Below are positions 11,940-24,270 of a stretch of DNA of 64,000 nt, in pieces; position 1 is the stretch's first letter; every line of letters begins with the position of its first letter. The stretch is from positions 16,802,001 to 16,866,000 of the forward strand of contig OZ316891.1 of NCBI GenBank assembly GCA_973895155.1. Reading direction: 5' to 3'. The notes under the pieces are model-generated. The model did not search any database, was not told where the DNA came from, and saw only the letters and a program-made list of their open reading frames with translations. Made by a program: the position numbers and the translations under genes. The stretch is from Marsupella aquatica. Lineage: Eukaryota > Marchantiophyta.

Positions 11940-14306
11940 CCGTGAATATGGCCTCACAGATCACGGGCTCTTGTTCCTCCTCTGGTTTCCAGGCTGTCCT
12001 CTCCCTCTGCTTTCCGTGGGAAGGAGCCTTAGGCTGCTTTGCCTCCGATTCGGGGCTTGAGGCTCCCACATACATTTGAACTCCCGGCTTGTGTTCCGGC
12101 CTCCTTCTCTCGTTGGCTCCGATAAAGGGGTTTTCCCTCCTGAGTCGGCTTAGGCCGGCCTCTGGGGCAGTGTCCTGTACCGGTGCTGTTGCCGTTGCTG
12201 GTGCCGTTCTCTCCTTCTCCAGCAATTTTAGCAGATTCTGCATGCCTGATTGCTGCATCGGCAAGTCATCTTTCCTTTGCCGAAACACCTACTCGATCGT
12301 AGGACTAGCAGGCTGGTTGGGCTCTTTTGTTGCCGGCCTCTGCTCCGGAACCTCCTCCGGTGCCCTTGCCGATAGGGGAAGTACTGGGGAAAAGATTTGA
12401 CTTATGGCATACCGGCATAACAGCGGCATGTGATAGCCAAGCCGGGACACGCTTCCCATGCCGATCACCTGCTGTTCCTCCTTCAAGATCTTCTTCAGTT
12501 GGTTGAGGAGGTACCTGTTGTAATCCCAGCTTGGGTCTAGCCTTTCTGCCAGGTAGACCTGAGCCTTGCCGTTCTCTGCCCTCGGCATGTTACAATGCAT
12601 GGTCACCCGCAAGAAATCGATCATCTCTCCGATGTGCGGGTTGGTGCAGGTGTTCCGGAAGAAGCCATTCTTCGTTGATGGTCCTGGGAACGACCGGAAC
12701 TCCTTGTCAGGTAAGGTCTTCCTGGTATCAACCTTGGTCTTATTACCCATCGGCAAGCCAAACACCTCCGCAATCACCCGGGGAGTGAGATAGAAATCCT
12801 TCCCATACACCCTCGTGGAAATGGTCTCGGGTTCCCATGATCCCACGAATTCTAATAAGTCTGAGTCCGGCACCTCCGGCTTCAGCCATGGTAATCTTAC
12901 GAAGGCTTCCAAGCCCGATCCGGCCATGAAGCCCTGGTACTTCTTGGTCTGCATGGCCATAAAGCATGCATCCTCCTCCCGTGCAAAATGTAATTGCACT
13001 TCCTCTGGTAGGGTTGCCGCCCAGCCTTTCCAGGTGTCATCCTTTGTTGGAATGGCATTGATGGGATCGACCTCCTCCTCTTCGGCTTCTCCCTGCCTCC
13101 TGTTCTGCTGCTCTGCTGGCTTCCTTGGTGCCGCCGACCTTGTTCTTTTTGCCATGGTGGCCTCCTTGTTGTTGTTTCCTTTCCTCTTCATCTCGGCTGC
13201 CGTGGATGTTTCTCCTAGCACAGTTGCCTTTGTCCACCCCTCCGTGCTACCCTTCAACTCCCAGTGCGCGTCGTTGCAGCGGTTGATGGCTTCCCGAATG
13301 CCGACAATTCTGTCTTTGCAAAACAGAAGGTCATCGAGCTGATTGGCAGTAGGAGTCCACAAGAACTCGGCCTTGATGAGTTCTCTTCCTAAGAAGGCAG
13401 ACTTCTGCAGCTCCCACAGTCGAGCGAGCTCCTGCCGTTCTCGAGCTGCTCTCTTCGATTCTTTGTCCTTGTAAGTCTTAATGTACTCAGTTGCCCGTTC
13501 GAACAGGCATCCCCAAAAATGTGCCGCTTGATTGACGTTGCTCATACCCTCCTTGACTCGATCGTTGGTATCTGCTCCCGCCCCAAGTGCTTGCCTAAGC
13601 AGCTGACAGTAGTTGGGCTTCCGTAGTCGTCTGCCCAGTTCGTGCTTGCAAATGAGCCACCATTCCTCACGAGCGGTCCTTACCCCTCTCCTCCTTTGGT
13701 CTTTCCTCCCGTTGGTTACCCCTAGCCGCCGATGCTTAGCGCGCCCTAACCCTAATTGTGTTCTCTCCCCCGACGTCCTTACCTCCGGCCACGGCCCGGG
13801 TTCCATAGCCACCCTTAATTGTTTATATTTTCCTTGTTTTTGTTACTATACTAATGTGTTTATAGGGTACACCTCCGTTTCCCCATTTAATTGGCCTAGT
13901 GATTCCTGGCTAGGCATCACATGGTGTACACTACAACGGAGCCCGGCTCCGCGCTCTCCCAGCGAGCTTAGTCCCACACCCTCCCCTCGGTACTCTTTCA
14001 CTCCCAGAGGTCGGGACTCCCCGCACATACCGCGAATGTCCAACACTGAGACTAAAAACCCCCCTGCCTCTACCGAGGGGTGCACTAAATACTAAGGGCC
14101 GAGGAACAGAGTGCCCTCGCATCCGAAGATTCACTAACTAAGGTCCTAACTAAGCTGGCTGTCAGGCCGGAAAACGGCTTGTCTTATTAGAAGATCCTAA
14201 TCTACGCCAATTGTACAGCATGGCAGTGCTGCTCTAACTAGGGCAGGTGCTTGTCCCTATAGCCTAATTGAGCTATTCCTAACTCTACTCTAATCCTACT
14301 CTGCCG

Positions 14307-16905
14307 CTAGTGTCTGGCACGCTTGCCAGAACTGCCTGAGTGGGAGCGGCTATCCCGCTACCTTCTGAGTCTGTCGGTGTCCTACTTGAGTAGCTGGACC
14401 TGGTCCAGCAGAGATTTGTTTTCCCGCTTCGCCGCGTCTGCCTCTTCTACGGCCTCCTGGCATGCCTCCTCCAGTTGCTGGGTGTCGCTTGTCAACTTGT
14501 CCACCAACTGGGCCTATTTAGTGGCTTCTCCTTGAAGCCGTGCCACCTCTGCCTTCAGGGCGTCAATCTTGGCTGTGTCCCATTGAGACCTGGAATCAGC
14601 TTCCTCCAGATCCTTTTGCCAATTGACGGCTTGCCCCTGCAAACTGTCAATCTTGGTTTGGAGCCGCGCAATCTTGGCGTCCTTTCCGAGCCCGGCCTGT
14701 ACTGCCAACGCTGCTTGGGCTCTAGCCTTGGTGACCTGGTCCTCCGTGGCCGTTACCTGAGGCCGTAGTTGTTGGAGTTCAGCCTCCAAGGTTGCCACTT
14801 CGTCCTTCGGGTAGGCAGACTCAACCCGATATCGCTCTATTCTCTGCGCAGTCTCTGCCTGCGCATGTCCTGCCCTTACTACTGCAACCAACTCCTGGTT
14901 GAAGAAGTAGGCCACCCTCCGGGCCATGTATTCCCCGGTGTCCCAAGAGATATGTTGCGAGAAATCTCCCAACAACCCGTTCAGAAAAGTGCCCGGCGCA
15001 AAGAGTTCCGGATGGTATAGATTGTGTCCTTCTGGATTCGGGCACGGACAGACTCCAACCCGTGCGGGAGTAGGGGTGGACACATCCAGCCCTTGAGGTA
15101 AGTCGGTCAAAGGGGCTGGTTCCACTGGAGGTGGATGGTTCTCCTGCACCACCGTGGGGGGTGGCGGAATCTCCCTGACCACCGTGGTATCTGCTTCGGG
15201 TACGGCTTCATCCGGCCTGGCTTTGATGGCATTGTCCTGATTGATCGCGTCTAAGGTTGCAATAACGTCAATGGGTATGCCCGGCGGGGCGGCGGGTTGC
15301 GGGGCCGGGGTAGCAGGACTTGCAGCTGCCAGACTTTGGGCCTCGGGCTGCGGTCGCCTTACCTGGGCTGGGAACACCCATTTTGGCGGGGTCAGCTTAG
15401 GCTCATTGAGACGTGGGAGGCTCCGGCAGTCAAAATGAGCGTACCACTCGAGGATGATTTCGACGTGGCTAGCGAAGTACGCCCTCCCACCAAGGTACAA
15501 AGTCTTCCTTCTCCGCTCCATCTCCTTGTGGAACTTCTTGACAAAGAAGGATGCCCACTTCCTGGGCCGATAGTTCTCCACCTGGATAACCTGAGCGGCC
15601 GATATTTCTCCTCTAGGTTCCATCATGTGGAGGGCATACCGCTAGAACTCTAGGCGTTCTGCTACCTCCGGGATGAGGCACGTCCTCATTAAGAACCCAT
15701 TGTCCACTACCCCTTCGGCCGGAAAGCTAGATGACTGGTATTTAGCTCCCTTGCCCTAGGAGCCCGCGACTCTACCCGGTTTATTCCCTCGGGTAGGCCA
15801 AAAATCATCTTCAGACGTGCCTCATCGAGACACATCACTCTCCCGTGCGCTCGGGTTTGTTGACAGGCCTTGTCAAAGTTCTGAATGAACTCCGACATAT
15901 CCTGTCCGTAATACCTGTTTTCGTTCCAAGGGAGAGAGGCGAGGTGCTCAAACCCTTGGGTCTTCAGATAGCATGCATGCTTGGGGTGGAGGATGTTCTT
16001 GTGAATGCTGTCCCCCATGCAATGCATGGTCAGCTTGGCTACTGCAACCGTGGCCAAAGGCAACCCGGATACGGTTGCGGACTCCTTCCTCTTCCTACCC
16101 CGAGACTGATTCCCGGGGTGACTAGAAGAAGGGGACATCTCTCCATCCTCTCGGTCGGGTGGTGGTAGCTCGACTGCTGTGAGTATTGATGTCGGGGCCG
16201 CTAGTGTTACCGTGTTGTCCCCTCAGGCTTGCTGGGGTGGTGCGGGGTTGTTTGTACCCCGCGGTCATCGATTCAGAGGAGGGTGAGCCTCCTCGTCCTC
16301 GGAGCTGATATGTACCGTATTCACCACGGATCATACTCAGAGAGGTGGTGGAACCGGTGGCGGTGATCAGCTTGGCTGAGGCCGAGGAGGTGCAGGTGCA
16401 GGTGCGGGTACGGGTACGGGCACGGTTTGGCCAGCACTGGTCATTGAGGGTAGAGTTGCCATGAAATTCTGCAAGTGCCGGTGGAGATTTCTGACGCAAG
16501 GGAAGATGGTCCTGTCGACTGGGTGGTGTTGAATTCGCCGTTGATGATAGCCCGGACCCGAGCGGGGATGTGGTCAAAGTGGTGCCACTGTAAGTCAATC
16601 GTGCCCGGAATATTGAAGACCTCGTCCGGAAGCCGAAGCAGTGCCTCCCAAAAGCCGATGTATTTGCCTCCGTCGAAGAAGTACCCTGATAACTCTTTGG
16701 GTCGGTAAAGCTCGCTCTGGGACGGGTACTCAAAGTTAAGGAGATAGTGGTGGCGGCCTGCTAGGCGGATGGCTCTCTCATACTCGCGTTCGATCTCATA
16801 TCAGCGCGGATTGGCGTGTTTCAATGAGTCAGCCAAGTGCCCTCCAATAGACAGGAACTGAGTCCAGAATTGTATGGCCGAACTGGAAAGGATCGTGTGC
16901 AACAT
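14307..16905 (-). pseudogene. E2a long ORF (coiled-coil protein), broken
   Basis: Reads from ATG 16905 to TAG at 14307. It corresponds to the E2b ORF and is damaged by an early CGN-to-TGA (about 16801), a one-base deletion in the core near 15750, CAG-to-TAG at about 15643, and TAG stops at 14514 and about 14392. The open block 15626-14514 shows the core end (basic, aromatic), a Pro/Ala-rich linker, a short Cys-Pro-Cys-Pro motif and the start of the C-terminal coiled coil. In this copy the linker region runs without the frameshift seen in E2b, so it helps define the ancestral frame. Confidence 0.75.
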
Positions 16906-17004
16906 TCAGGGGAGATAGCAGGTGACTAAGGAAAAGCGAGAGAGGTGGGATCAAAGCTGGCACGTGGATTGGAGAGCTTGGTGCACTGCAAAGGATCGGC
17001 TCCC

Positions 17005-17011
17005 TTTTATA
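17005..17011 (-). promoter_or_regulatory. TATA box of E2a
   Basis: TATAAAA on the minus strand about 100 bp upstream of the E2a ATG. The same box is at the same position in E2b (51783) and E2c (41828), so the element carries its own promoter within its first 400 bp. Confidence 0.65.
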
Positions 17012-17379
17012 CCCTGAGAGCTCGTCGATCGCCCGACGCCTCCTCGTCGATTATAGGTCGAGCCTTTCACGCTCATAGTGTACTAGCCCCTTCTCCAGTC
17101 CGGGTCAGCTCGTGTCAGTGGCCGCCTCCCGGAGTTTGTTATACGGACCTGAGGGAGGGGGAAAAAGGGCCCATTACACGCTCTCAACCCGGGCGTGCGA
17201 ATGGCGACCCGCCGCCAGCCCGAACATGAATTCCCCTTATTGACTAATGATTTCCTACTCATAATGCCTACCTAAATACTATCGTTATGCTAATAATAAT
17301 GGCCTAAGATACCCCTAACGTGCGTGCTAAGCGCGGTTAGACCAAATTACTCATTACCCGCCGTACCGGCAGCGTCACA

Positions 17380-20300
17380 AAGTCATTGCAATAGCATCAG
17401 TCATCTAAATTATGTTGCAAGGAGTCAAATGCCTGCTAGAGGAGATCCTGTTCTGTCAGGACGGCCTGGAAGACCTCGCCAAGTGGATGCGAGGGATGTC
17501 AAACAAAGGACCATCCAAGGCTTTTTAACTCAGAGGCCGAGTGGAGGGCCGTCTTGTAGTTCCTCTTGAATGTCTATAGAAGAAGAAAGAGGTGGGCACT
17601 TATCTCTGTTGTGTTGGGGTCTTTGGCGTGATGCGGTCCAATATGGTTCAGAAACCAGGCCTATTAAGGGAATCTTAAACGACCAACTTAAAGTTGAGGG
17701 ACTTTGGCTTGCAGAGCCCTTGGTCGTAGAAGATGTGTTCTGTGTAACCGGGCAGGAAACTTATCACATTGAGGGTCTCTTTAGGCACAAGCATTGCAGT
17801 AGATTATCAAAACTTGGGGGTGGCTTTAAAGACTTGACATGTGAACATTGTTTTAGTATAAAAGGGGAACCCGACTTTAGGCTCAGGGTGGCTAGAGAAT
17901 TCAAAGCCTCTGAGATGAGAAAAGAGGAAGCAGCGGGACTGGGAAGGGTCGTAGGTTAGATTACCTCACGGTTCCCAAGGTCCAGCAACAAGCAAAGTGT
18001 TATAGGAATCGAGTTCTGAGAGAACGAAAGCTGCAAAGAATCCTTAGTCATAGATTATTGATGGTTGAGGCCCGTGTCCCCCCGATTGGGGAAGTCTGCC
18101 TTAATTACCAGGAACCAAATAAGGCCACAGTGCTGAAGTTTTGTCAATCCATAGTCTTGGCACACAAAAGGGGTGCCTTTGGAGGGAGAGGTGCCCTGTG
18201 GGATATGTTGTCAGACATTGCTTCGAACCTAAACAAAGAGAAGTAGGGTTACCGATATAAGGCAGGAACAAAGCTTCTTTGCCAAACACTCTTTTTGCAT
18301 GGTGGGAGGCGCGTTGTTGATTGTCTTTCTAGTAATGGAATAGGTCCTAGTTTGAACACCCTTCAATGAGATAGGAGAGGGATGGTTGTGTTCCGTGCAG
18401 GAATTCATGCATCTCAATTCAAGTTCATCGCCAAAGTGTTCTCACAATTAAAGGATTGACTTGGCATATGTGGGCCGATTCCCTGTTTTATGGCAGAGGA
18501 TGAGATTGTAGTGAAAAAAACCGTGAGGTAATTACTATCTCACTTCATAACCTTTGGGCTGATGTACCTGCTGTTGTATATTTGAATATGTACACCAAAA
18601 AGGCAGCAACCTAAAAAGTCCTTCACCTTACGTTTGCAGATGGCTGCCAAAACAGGATACTCTTATTGGGTTTTGTGGGAAGAGAACTGAAGGCCACCAA
18701 TGTGTAGCAGGCTTGGAGGTCAAGGTGGGCGAGGGAGAAGCTGGGTTTACTGCCATCATCGATTCTTTTGAGAATTTCCGTGTAGGGAACCTAGCAAGGT
18801 GTATCATGGTCAATCCATTGGTTGTAGGGCTTCCTCACTTGGCTGTAATGGGCGATATAACATGTAATAAGTTTGATGCCCCTTGGGTCAGGCGCCAGTG
18901 AGACAAAGTGGAATCTCTCTGGACAACTCATTGCCTGGATTCGGTGGGCCGTCTATTGGGACATGCCAGTGATGGGGATTCACGAAGGAGAAAGCTTATG
19001 TTGGAGGATTATAGTGGGAGAGGGATTGAGGGGCCAAGGCAAAACCTGGGTTGGGAAGGTTGGCAGCTGACTCACTCGATTACGACTACTGCCCAGGCCT
19101 CTAGAGGCTATGCTGTAGGACTCCATGATCAGGATTATATCCATAATGGGGAGAAGCTAGTGAACCCACTTGATTCAAGTGCCAGGATTTTGAAACTAGG
19201 AGCAAGCGTTGCAACCATAAGTCACTTGATACACTTAGAGGAGTTATATGAGGTGGCTCAGCATGGCTTGAACAAAGAGGACATACGTCGCAGAGATTGG
19301 CAGAATTGGGCAAGTGCACAACGACTTTGTAGTCGTAAAGTCAGTAATTCTTTGCGGCTGCTACGAGACAGAGCAGATGCTAGGGTTGAGCTTACACTTG
19401 GGACAGAGGTGTACATTAGGATATGTGCAGATTATTTGGACATTTTTCTTAACACTCGGCTCAGTTTGCGCGAGAGGATTGTTCTCTATGGGAAGGTGGG
19501 ATTCTTTTTCAGGCTTTGGCGTCTGTGGTGTTTTCATGGGAACCACTCAGTTGGGGGTAACACACACCCTATCACCTTCACCCATAGTTGTATCCCATGC
19601 AGACATTCCTTGACATTCAAATGTCAGTGCATTTTGTTGTTCTTTTGATAATCCAATTCAGGGACAAATTCCAAGATCTACCTGTACCCTTGCATTTGAC
19701 TGGGTCAGATTCTTGTGAGCAGTTTTTTTCCAAAGTTGGGGGCATGAGGGGCAATGAGCGAAGCTATGACATATCAGAATTGGTGGAATGTGCTACTAAT
19801 CTGATCCGGTTGGCTGCAATGGATTTGACCAAAGGAATTATGGGTGTGGGGAAGAGTCATAAAAAACACTCAACCATTTGGATGGGACTGCACCCAATAG
19901 AAGCTGGGGTTGATGCAATAGCAGATCAAGCAAATTATACAGGAATCAAAACAAATGCAGAGGTTATCATTGCTTTGCAGGATGGGTTGGTATTGGCCCA
20001 GACTATTGCAACTGAGTGTCAAATGAACCCTTCCACATGTGGTGGACTTCACCTTGGACGACTGAGGCGAAAGGGGCTAAGTATGGTGGATGGTGTGATG
20101 TGAATGTTGAGTCATTAGTTGATGTGGATGAAGGTTTGGATGATGAACCACCACCATTAGTACAGCTTGTTGTCCTAGTGGAACAGACTCCTGAGGAGAT
20201 TGCCATGTTTTTAGATCCAGGGGTAGTGGATGCTGGCGCTGCAATTGAGGTTACCATGGATGCAATGCATTCTGACTTGGTGTATGGTGCCCCTAGACAG

Positions 20301-20930
20301 GAGTTTAAACGAACGGTATCTTACAAAGACAGGAGTATCTACAAAAGTACCCTGGTGAGCCAATTAGTGGGCAACCCACACCTTAGTAAGGACCGTCTCA
20401 CTCGAGTGAAGCAGAGTATCTATTTCAACAATTTAGTGGATAAACCAAATGTGCGTGAAGGATCTCCATCCATGTTTATGACAGTTGGAAGTGACTGTGG
20501 AGTATTTTTTGTTGATGACACTTCTCAGGGTAGAACCACTAGAAATACAGAGGCCATAGCTTGAGCAATGAAAGGGAAGGGGCATGCCAAGAAGTCAACC
20601 GATTCTAAAAGGCCTAGAGGTGAAGCTGTCACAGTGACTTCAGTTACAGGAGTGAAATATAAGTGGTGGATTGGACAAGTCCAAAGCATCCACAGGAAAT
20701 ATGGGAACAAGATAGGAAGATCAAGGGAAGCATTGGATTTGCTTGATAGGCCTGGTACTGAATCATGTTGTGAAGTGAGGTTCAATTGGTTTACTCCAAT
20801 CAGGGCAACTGGGTGTAAGTTTAAGTATGATATGTGCGATCCTAGCAGCATTCTATTGGAGGCTATCATTTCAACAGTGAGCTTTACTGTAGATCCATTG
20901 TACCCAAAAATCTTCATATTACATCTTGAT
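17380..20930 (+). pseudogene. E0 transposase-like gene, central and C-terminal part
   Basis: Continues E0 after E2a. Open pieces: 17380-17569, 17570-17959, about 17947-18246, 18713-18901, 18908-19530, 19660-20060, 20050-20930 (frames change between some). The protein shows a Cys-x2-Cys segment near 17850, a stretch with Ser-Asp-Gly-Asp-Ser-Arg-Arg-Arg-Lys at about 18970-18998, a conserved-looking Gly-Leu-His-Asp segment at about 19120, and later Ser-Asp-x2-Glu-x-Phe-Phe-Ser (about 19707-19733). That last motif resembles the end of RNase H-fold transposase cores of the P-element/THAP9 kind. TGA replaces an expected Trp codon at 18899; others are at 17567 and 20562. GT-AG introns could explain some breaks (for example an acceptor at about 19661), but frameshifts near 17945 and 20050 suggest decay. 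Family assignment is tentative. Confidence 0.55.
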
Positions 20931-21075
20931 TGTTGTAGGATCAATGAGACAAAGAATAGTTCCATCTTTATTCCTGGTAGGATATGTACATGTGGTCACG
21001 GCCTAAGTAGTTAGGGTAGTTACATAGGGTTAGTATATCCCAAAGGTAGACTTAACTCAGGTATGAGTTACAACA
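20931..21075 (-). repeat. 3' LTR of R1b
   Basis: 145 bp, TGTTGT...ACAACA ends, near-identical to 24124-24270 and clearly related to the R1a LTRs. Confidence 0.9.
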
Positions 21076-21909
21076 CTCCCCCTTTGTAACATTGGGGTTT
21101 AAATGTTACAATCAAGAGTCTACTTTGGGCATACTCAGTGGTATACAATAGGTTTTGTTTATGTCTAGCCTATTTTATAAATGGTGCAGCCATCTCAAGT
21201 CTACTATGAATGTAAAGCTTCTCCTAATAGATGTCTTATAATTCATGTTGCATGGTAAAGTGTAAGTGGGGGATGTAACCTCATTAAAACCTCCCCTACT
21301 TTCTTTGTGGGAGGAAAGAGTATTACCATCCCCATGGGTGAAACATAATTGGGTTTAAGCATATAGCGTATGTGTAATTTCTACAAAGTATCTTAAGGTG
21401 TTTGTCAACACTATAGGCTTGTTGAAGATCCTCCTTGGTTGGTGTTAGCAAAGTTGATTGTATCTTGTGTCTTGCGTTTCTTCCCGATCAGGCAATGAAG
21501 ATTCCTCAATGGTCATAGATTACATGCAAGGAAAAAACAAGGTATTAGTTCATTATGAAGATGATATGGTTGATTGAAATCCGATGGCCTTGGAATCGTT
21601 TGGAGTGTCCAATCCTAGGTCTCATATATCATAGGGATTTCCTATTAAGATATAGCGTACCATCTCTCATGGTGCCTTACCAAGTCATACCTCACCTGAT
21701 AGTACCTTGCAACGTGATACCATACTTCATATGATCATATGATACCTTATCATGATATGATGTGGGGTCTTTTATATTTCAAAATTTAGTCATCATGACA
21801 TGTCATCCAATATTGGTGATTTAATGCATTTTTTCATAATTTGGCCATATGGTTCTAACTCATGGAATGTAGTTCCATTTTTAAATATTCATTGTTGTGA
21901 AAGGCACTT

Positions 21910-22070
21910 GTGTAGTAGGCACATCCCATGGGTTCGTTTTCTTGGAGCCAAGTCTTTCTTGAGGTCTCCCCTCAATTTGTCAAATATATTTCCTTTCTGC
22001 CTTAGTGTGCAGTAGGCATACATTTGTTGTCATGTGCAGTAGGCACAGGGTTTCTATGTGTAGGAGGCAA
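21910..22070 (-). repeat. Hairpin cluster in R1b backbone
   Basis: Four short units related to TGTGCAGTAGGCACA (about 21910-21923, 22006-22018, 22033-22047, 22056-22070). Each has TGTGC and GCACA arms, fully or partly complementary, around a 5-nt loop. R1a has the same set at 46706-46868. Confidence 0.65.
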
Positions 22071-23121
22071 TCTGGGGAAAATATCTCCCCTTTAATTTGT
22101 GAAATTAATTGGTGGAAGTAACCATCATTAACATTTTCAATAAGTGTTTTTGTATGTGCCTTAAATCATTTTGGCATGGCATGAATTTTTCTTGTGAATG
22201 TTAATGCAAATCAACATTGTCACAGTTGGCTTTTAATAACTCTGAAATGTCTTGCTGCTTTTTTTTCAGTCATCGTTTGTCTCCATGTAGATTCTGTACT
22301 TGAGCTTCTTTCTTTATGTCCTTACTTCATGTCTTGTTGTTTGGTTTTTCTTTCCTTTTGAAGAGAAAGTCTCTTTGTTCTTTAGTTCTCCATTCCTTAG
22401 TGTAAAATGGTCTTCCTAGAAGGAAAAAGGTGGAGGACTTTCCTTTGGTTTGATGGCTTCTTTTTGTTGTATTCCCTTAATCCCGTTGGTGTTTGCTTTT
22501 TCATCCCCGTTCTTAGTATATGTGTTCCTTAAATCAATATTTTGTGGCAATGTTTCCTTTGTAAAGAAAGGTGCTTTTTGTTAAGCTCGTATTTTGCTAA
22601 AAACAATTGGAATTTGGGGTTGGTTTGGTGTTTAGGTTGTTTGAAGTGTATTTCCCTGGTTAAGTGCACATTTTTCTTTGTAAACACAAATCTCTTTGAA
22701 GGGTTTTTCAATTAAGGAGGGTTTGCACTTAGCGGTATGTTCTCGACGTTTTCTCGATGTTTCAGCATTTTTGTTGTGAGATTTGACTTTGCTGCGTGCG
22801 TTCCCTTCGTGCTCTTACCCTCTTTTCTCCAAGCTTCTGTTGGTTCGTGCTCCCTAAATGTGAACTCTTCTTTATTTCTTTGTGGTCCTCTGGTTTATCT
22901 CTCTTCCTTCAATCTTCATTGATCTCCAGTCTTCATTGACGGTCAATTGGTCGATTGTTGACAATCTTGGAGTGCGTGGTCCGAAGTCACAAATTTTGGA
23001 GCTCATTGGTCAATTTTCTGGACGACGGAGCTCTGCTGCTTTTGATAGGCCGACAGGGATTCTTGGAGTTTTGGGCTGCATGAGGATTGATTTGCTGACT
23101 GAGTGAGAAAGAACGAACCAG

Positions 23122-23451
23122 ATGGCAAATAATCATCCCTACGCTGGAGGACTAAACCTGGACAGCGTCTATGGAAGGAAGAAACCATCCGAGACTCCGA
23201 CGCAAGCATCAGCAGTCCGACCATATATCGATGAGTCTTCATCAACCGGCCCTTACGGTGGCTCTCAATACGCTTCTCCTTACACGAAACTAGCAGCCAA
23301 GCCGATAACAAAGGGCTACTCTCGGTCGGGTGAACCGCTGGTAGGTGCTGCACCTGCCTATGGAAGGCCGGCATCTGGGTATGGTGAGGATTATGGTCCC
23401 TCGCCTGGAGATCCTGCACCTCCTCTTATACAAGTCCCCGAACACTTCTGA
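23122..23451 (+). CDS. Captured host-like ORF fragment in R1b
   Basis: A 109-codon frame with a true ATG (23122), antisense to the R1b element. The protein is rich in Gly, Pro, Tyr and Ser with repeated Pro-Tyr and Tyr-Gly steps, and I do not recognise it. It lies in the part of R1b that R1a lacks. By analogy with the ABCG fragment in R1a I infer that it is the 5' coding part of a host gene carried along, with the upstream 22700-23121 as its promoter or leader. It may not be expressed. Confidence 0.4.
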   Translation: MANNHPYAGGLNLDSVYGRKKPSETPTQASAVRPYIDESSSTGPYGGSQYASPYTKLAAKPITKGYSRSGEPLVGAAPAYGRPASGYGEDYGPSPGDPAPPLIQVPEHF

Positions 23452-24123
23452 GTGCAACATTTGGTCTCTGAATTCTCTTACATTTTTCGCCGCCTGAAAT
23501 ATCTTGAGGAACCTTCTCGAGAGTGTCGTATGGGTCAAGGGGGGGCAATTGTTGGAATAGGGAGCATTTGCCAAAACTAGTACAACATGAATTTGGACGG
23601 CACATCTTCGTAATCCTTGCCACTGTGCAGAACCTAGGAATTGGATAACTTCCAAGGCAATAGATCGCTTCAAAACTGAGATATCGACGAGGCGTCATCG
23701 CAATTCTGCACTTAAAGTTGACAGAGACACCAAGATCGAGGGAATCCATTGCTCAAAAATTTGTTAAAAATGAGAAGAAGACATCCAATAGCAACCATGA
23801 AACTTAGGACGAGCGGGATCCCAGCGTGCATAGCCCAAGCCGACAACAGACGATGCGGACGCCGTTTGCTCCCAATGTATCCCGCTTCCCCTTCACGCAA
23901 TTGGCCGCATTCAAGCTAACGTCAATGCCATCTTCGTCCACATTCCACCACAGTTCAGAGTGCAGAGTGAGCTGCAGCGCTTCAAGCAGCTCTCGCAAAA
24001 AAAAACTAAAAAAACTTTGGCACATTCAAATCACGTCTTCAGGGCTCTCCCTCCTTTCTTTGTCTTAGAGTGAATCGGTCATGGCCTAAAAATTCAGCCA
24101 GCCTTAGGCTCGTGCTGATAACG

Positions 24124-24270
24124 TGTTGTAGGATCAATGAGACAAAGAGTAGTTCCATCTTTATTCCTGGTAGGATGTGTACATGTGGTCACGGCCTAAG
24201 TAGTTAGGGTAGTTACATAGGGTTAGTCTATATCCCAAAGGTAGACTTAACTCAGGTATGAGTTACAACA
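24124..24270 (-). repeat. 5' LTR of R1b
   Basis: 147 bp with the same ends as the other R1 LTRs. On the minus strand it is followed directly by CGTTATCAGCAC. Confidence 0.9.

Larger units (their letters stand above)
3096..13806 (-). pseudogene. E1a long ORF (coiled-coil protein), broken
   Basis: The ORF starts at ATG 13806 and stops at 3096-3098. It survives in three blocks: 13806-11944, 9717-9525 and 4744-3096, separated by E3 and E1b. Order along the protein: a helical Arg/Lys-rich N-terminus, a basic segment, a globular core containing an FGLPMGN motif (about 12755), linker, coiled coil, and an Ala/Pro/Glu-rich tail. Visible nonsense changes against the E1c copy are CAG to TAG at about 12290, 4183 and 3940. 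The core resembles the loose group of plant transposon proteins with a plant mobile-like domain; this assignment is by architecture and not firm. The complementary-strand ORFs here are shadows. Confidence 0.75.
2230..13921 (-). mobile_element. E1a element (minus), nested in E2a
   Basis: The boundaries are TGTGGTGCG at 2230 and GGCATCACA ending at 13921. The target duplication is GGGTG (2225-2229) versus TGGTG (13922-13926), with one mismatch. The uninterrupted target is visible in E2b near 54915-54930 (GTGTGCACCCTCGG on the plus strand). E1a itself contains E1b and E3; without them it is about 4.7 kb, matching E1b at 4.775 kb. It has one long ORF (from ATG 13806 to stop 3096) and a 3' non-coding tail of about 0.85 kb with the shared tail motif. 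There is no pol region or LTR pair. Confidence 0.85.
1722..17379 (-). mobile_element. E2a element (minus), carrying nested E1a
   Basis: The element is bounded by TGTCACGTCG at 1722 and CGTCACA ending at 17379, and flanked by the perfect 5-bp duplication AAGTC (1717-1721 and 17380-17384). Read on the minus strand it starts TGTGACGCTGCC, the same start as E2b and E2c. Without the inserted E1a (11.7 kb) it is about 3.96 kb, matching the 4.0-kb E2b. It has a TATA box at 17005-17011 and one long ORF (16905-14307) ending in a coiled coil. No LTR pair, reverse transcriptase or integrase is present. It lies inside the E0 reading frame. It is either a solo LTR with an internal ORF or a non-autonomous element with short inverted ends. 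Confidence 0.85.
20931..24270 (-). mobile_element. R1b short-LTR retrotransposon (minus)
   Basis: Complete element with LTRs at 20931-21075 (3' LTR) and 24124-24270 (5' LTR) and a 5-bp duplication TTGAT (20926-20930, 24271-24275), inserted in the E0 frame. Next to the 5' LTR is the likely primer-binding site CGTTATCAGCAC (complement of 24112-24123); next to the 3' LTR is a polypurine tract (complement of 21076-21087). The LTRs differ at two bases plus a small indel. The region 21076 to about 22430 is shared with R1a; the rest, including a plus-strand ORF at 23122-23451, is unique to this copy. No gag or pol is present, so it must depend on another element (TRIM-like). Confidence 0.88.

Noticed and set aside
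16122-16733. Minus-strand 203-codon ORF in E2a
   Set aside because: It is a +1 shadow of the E2 protein frame, as shown by alignment with E2b.
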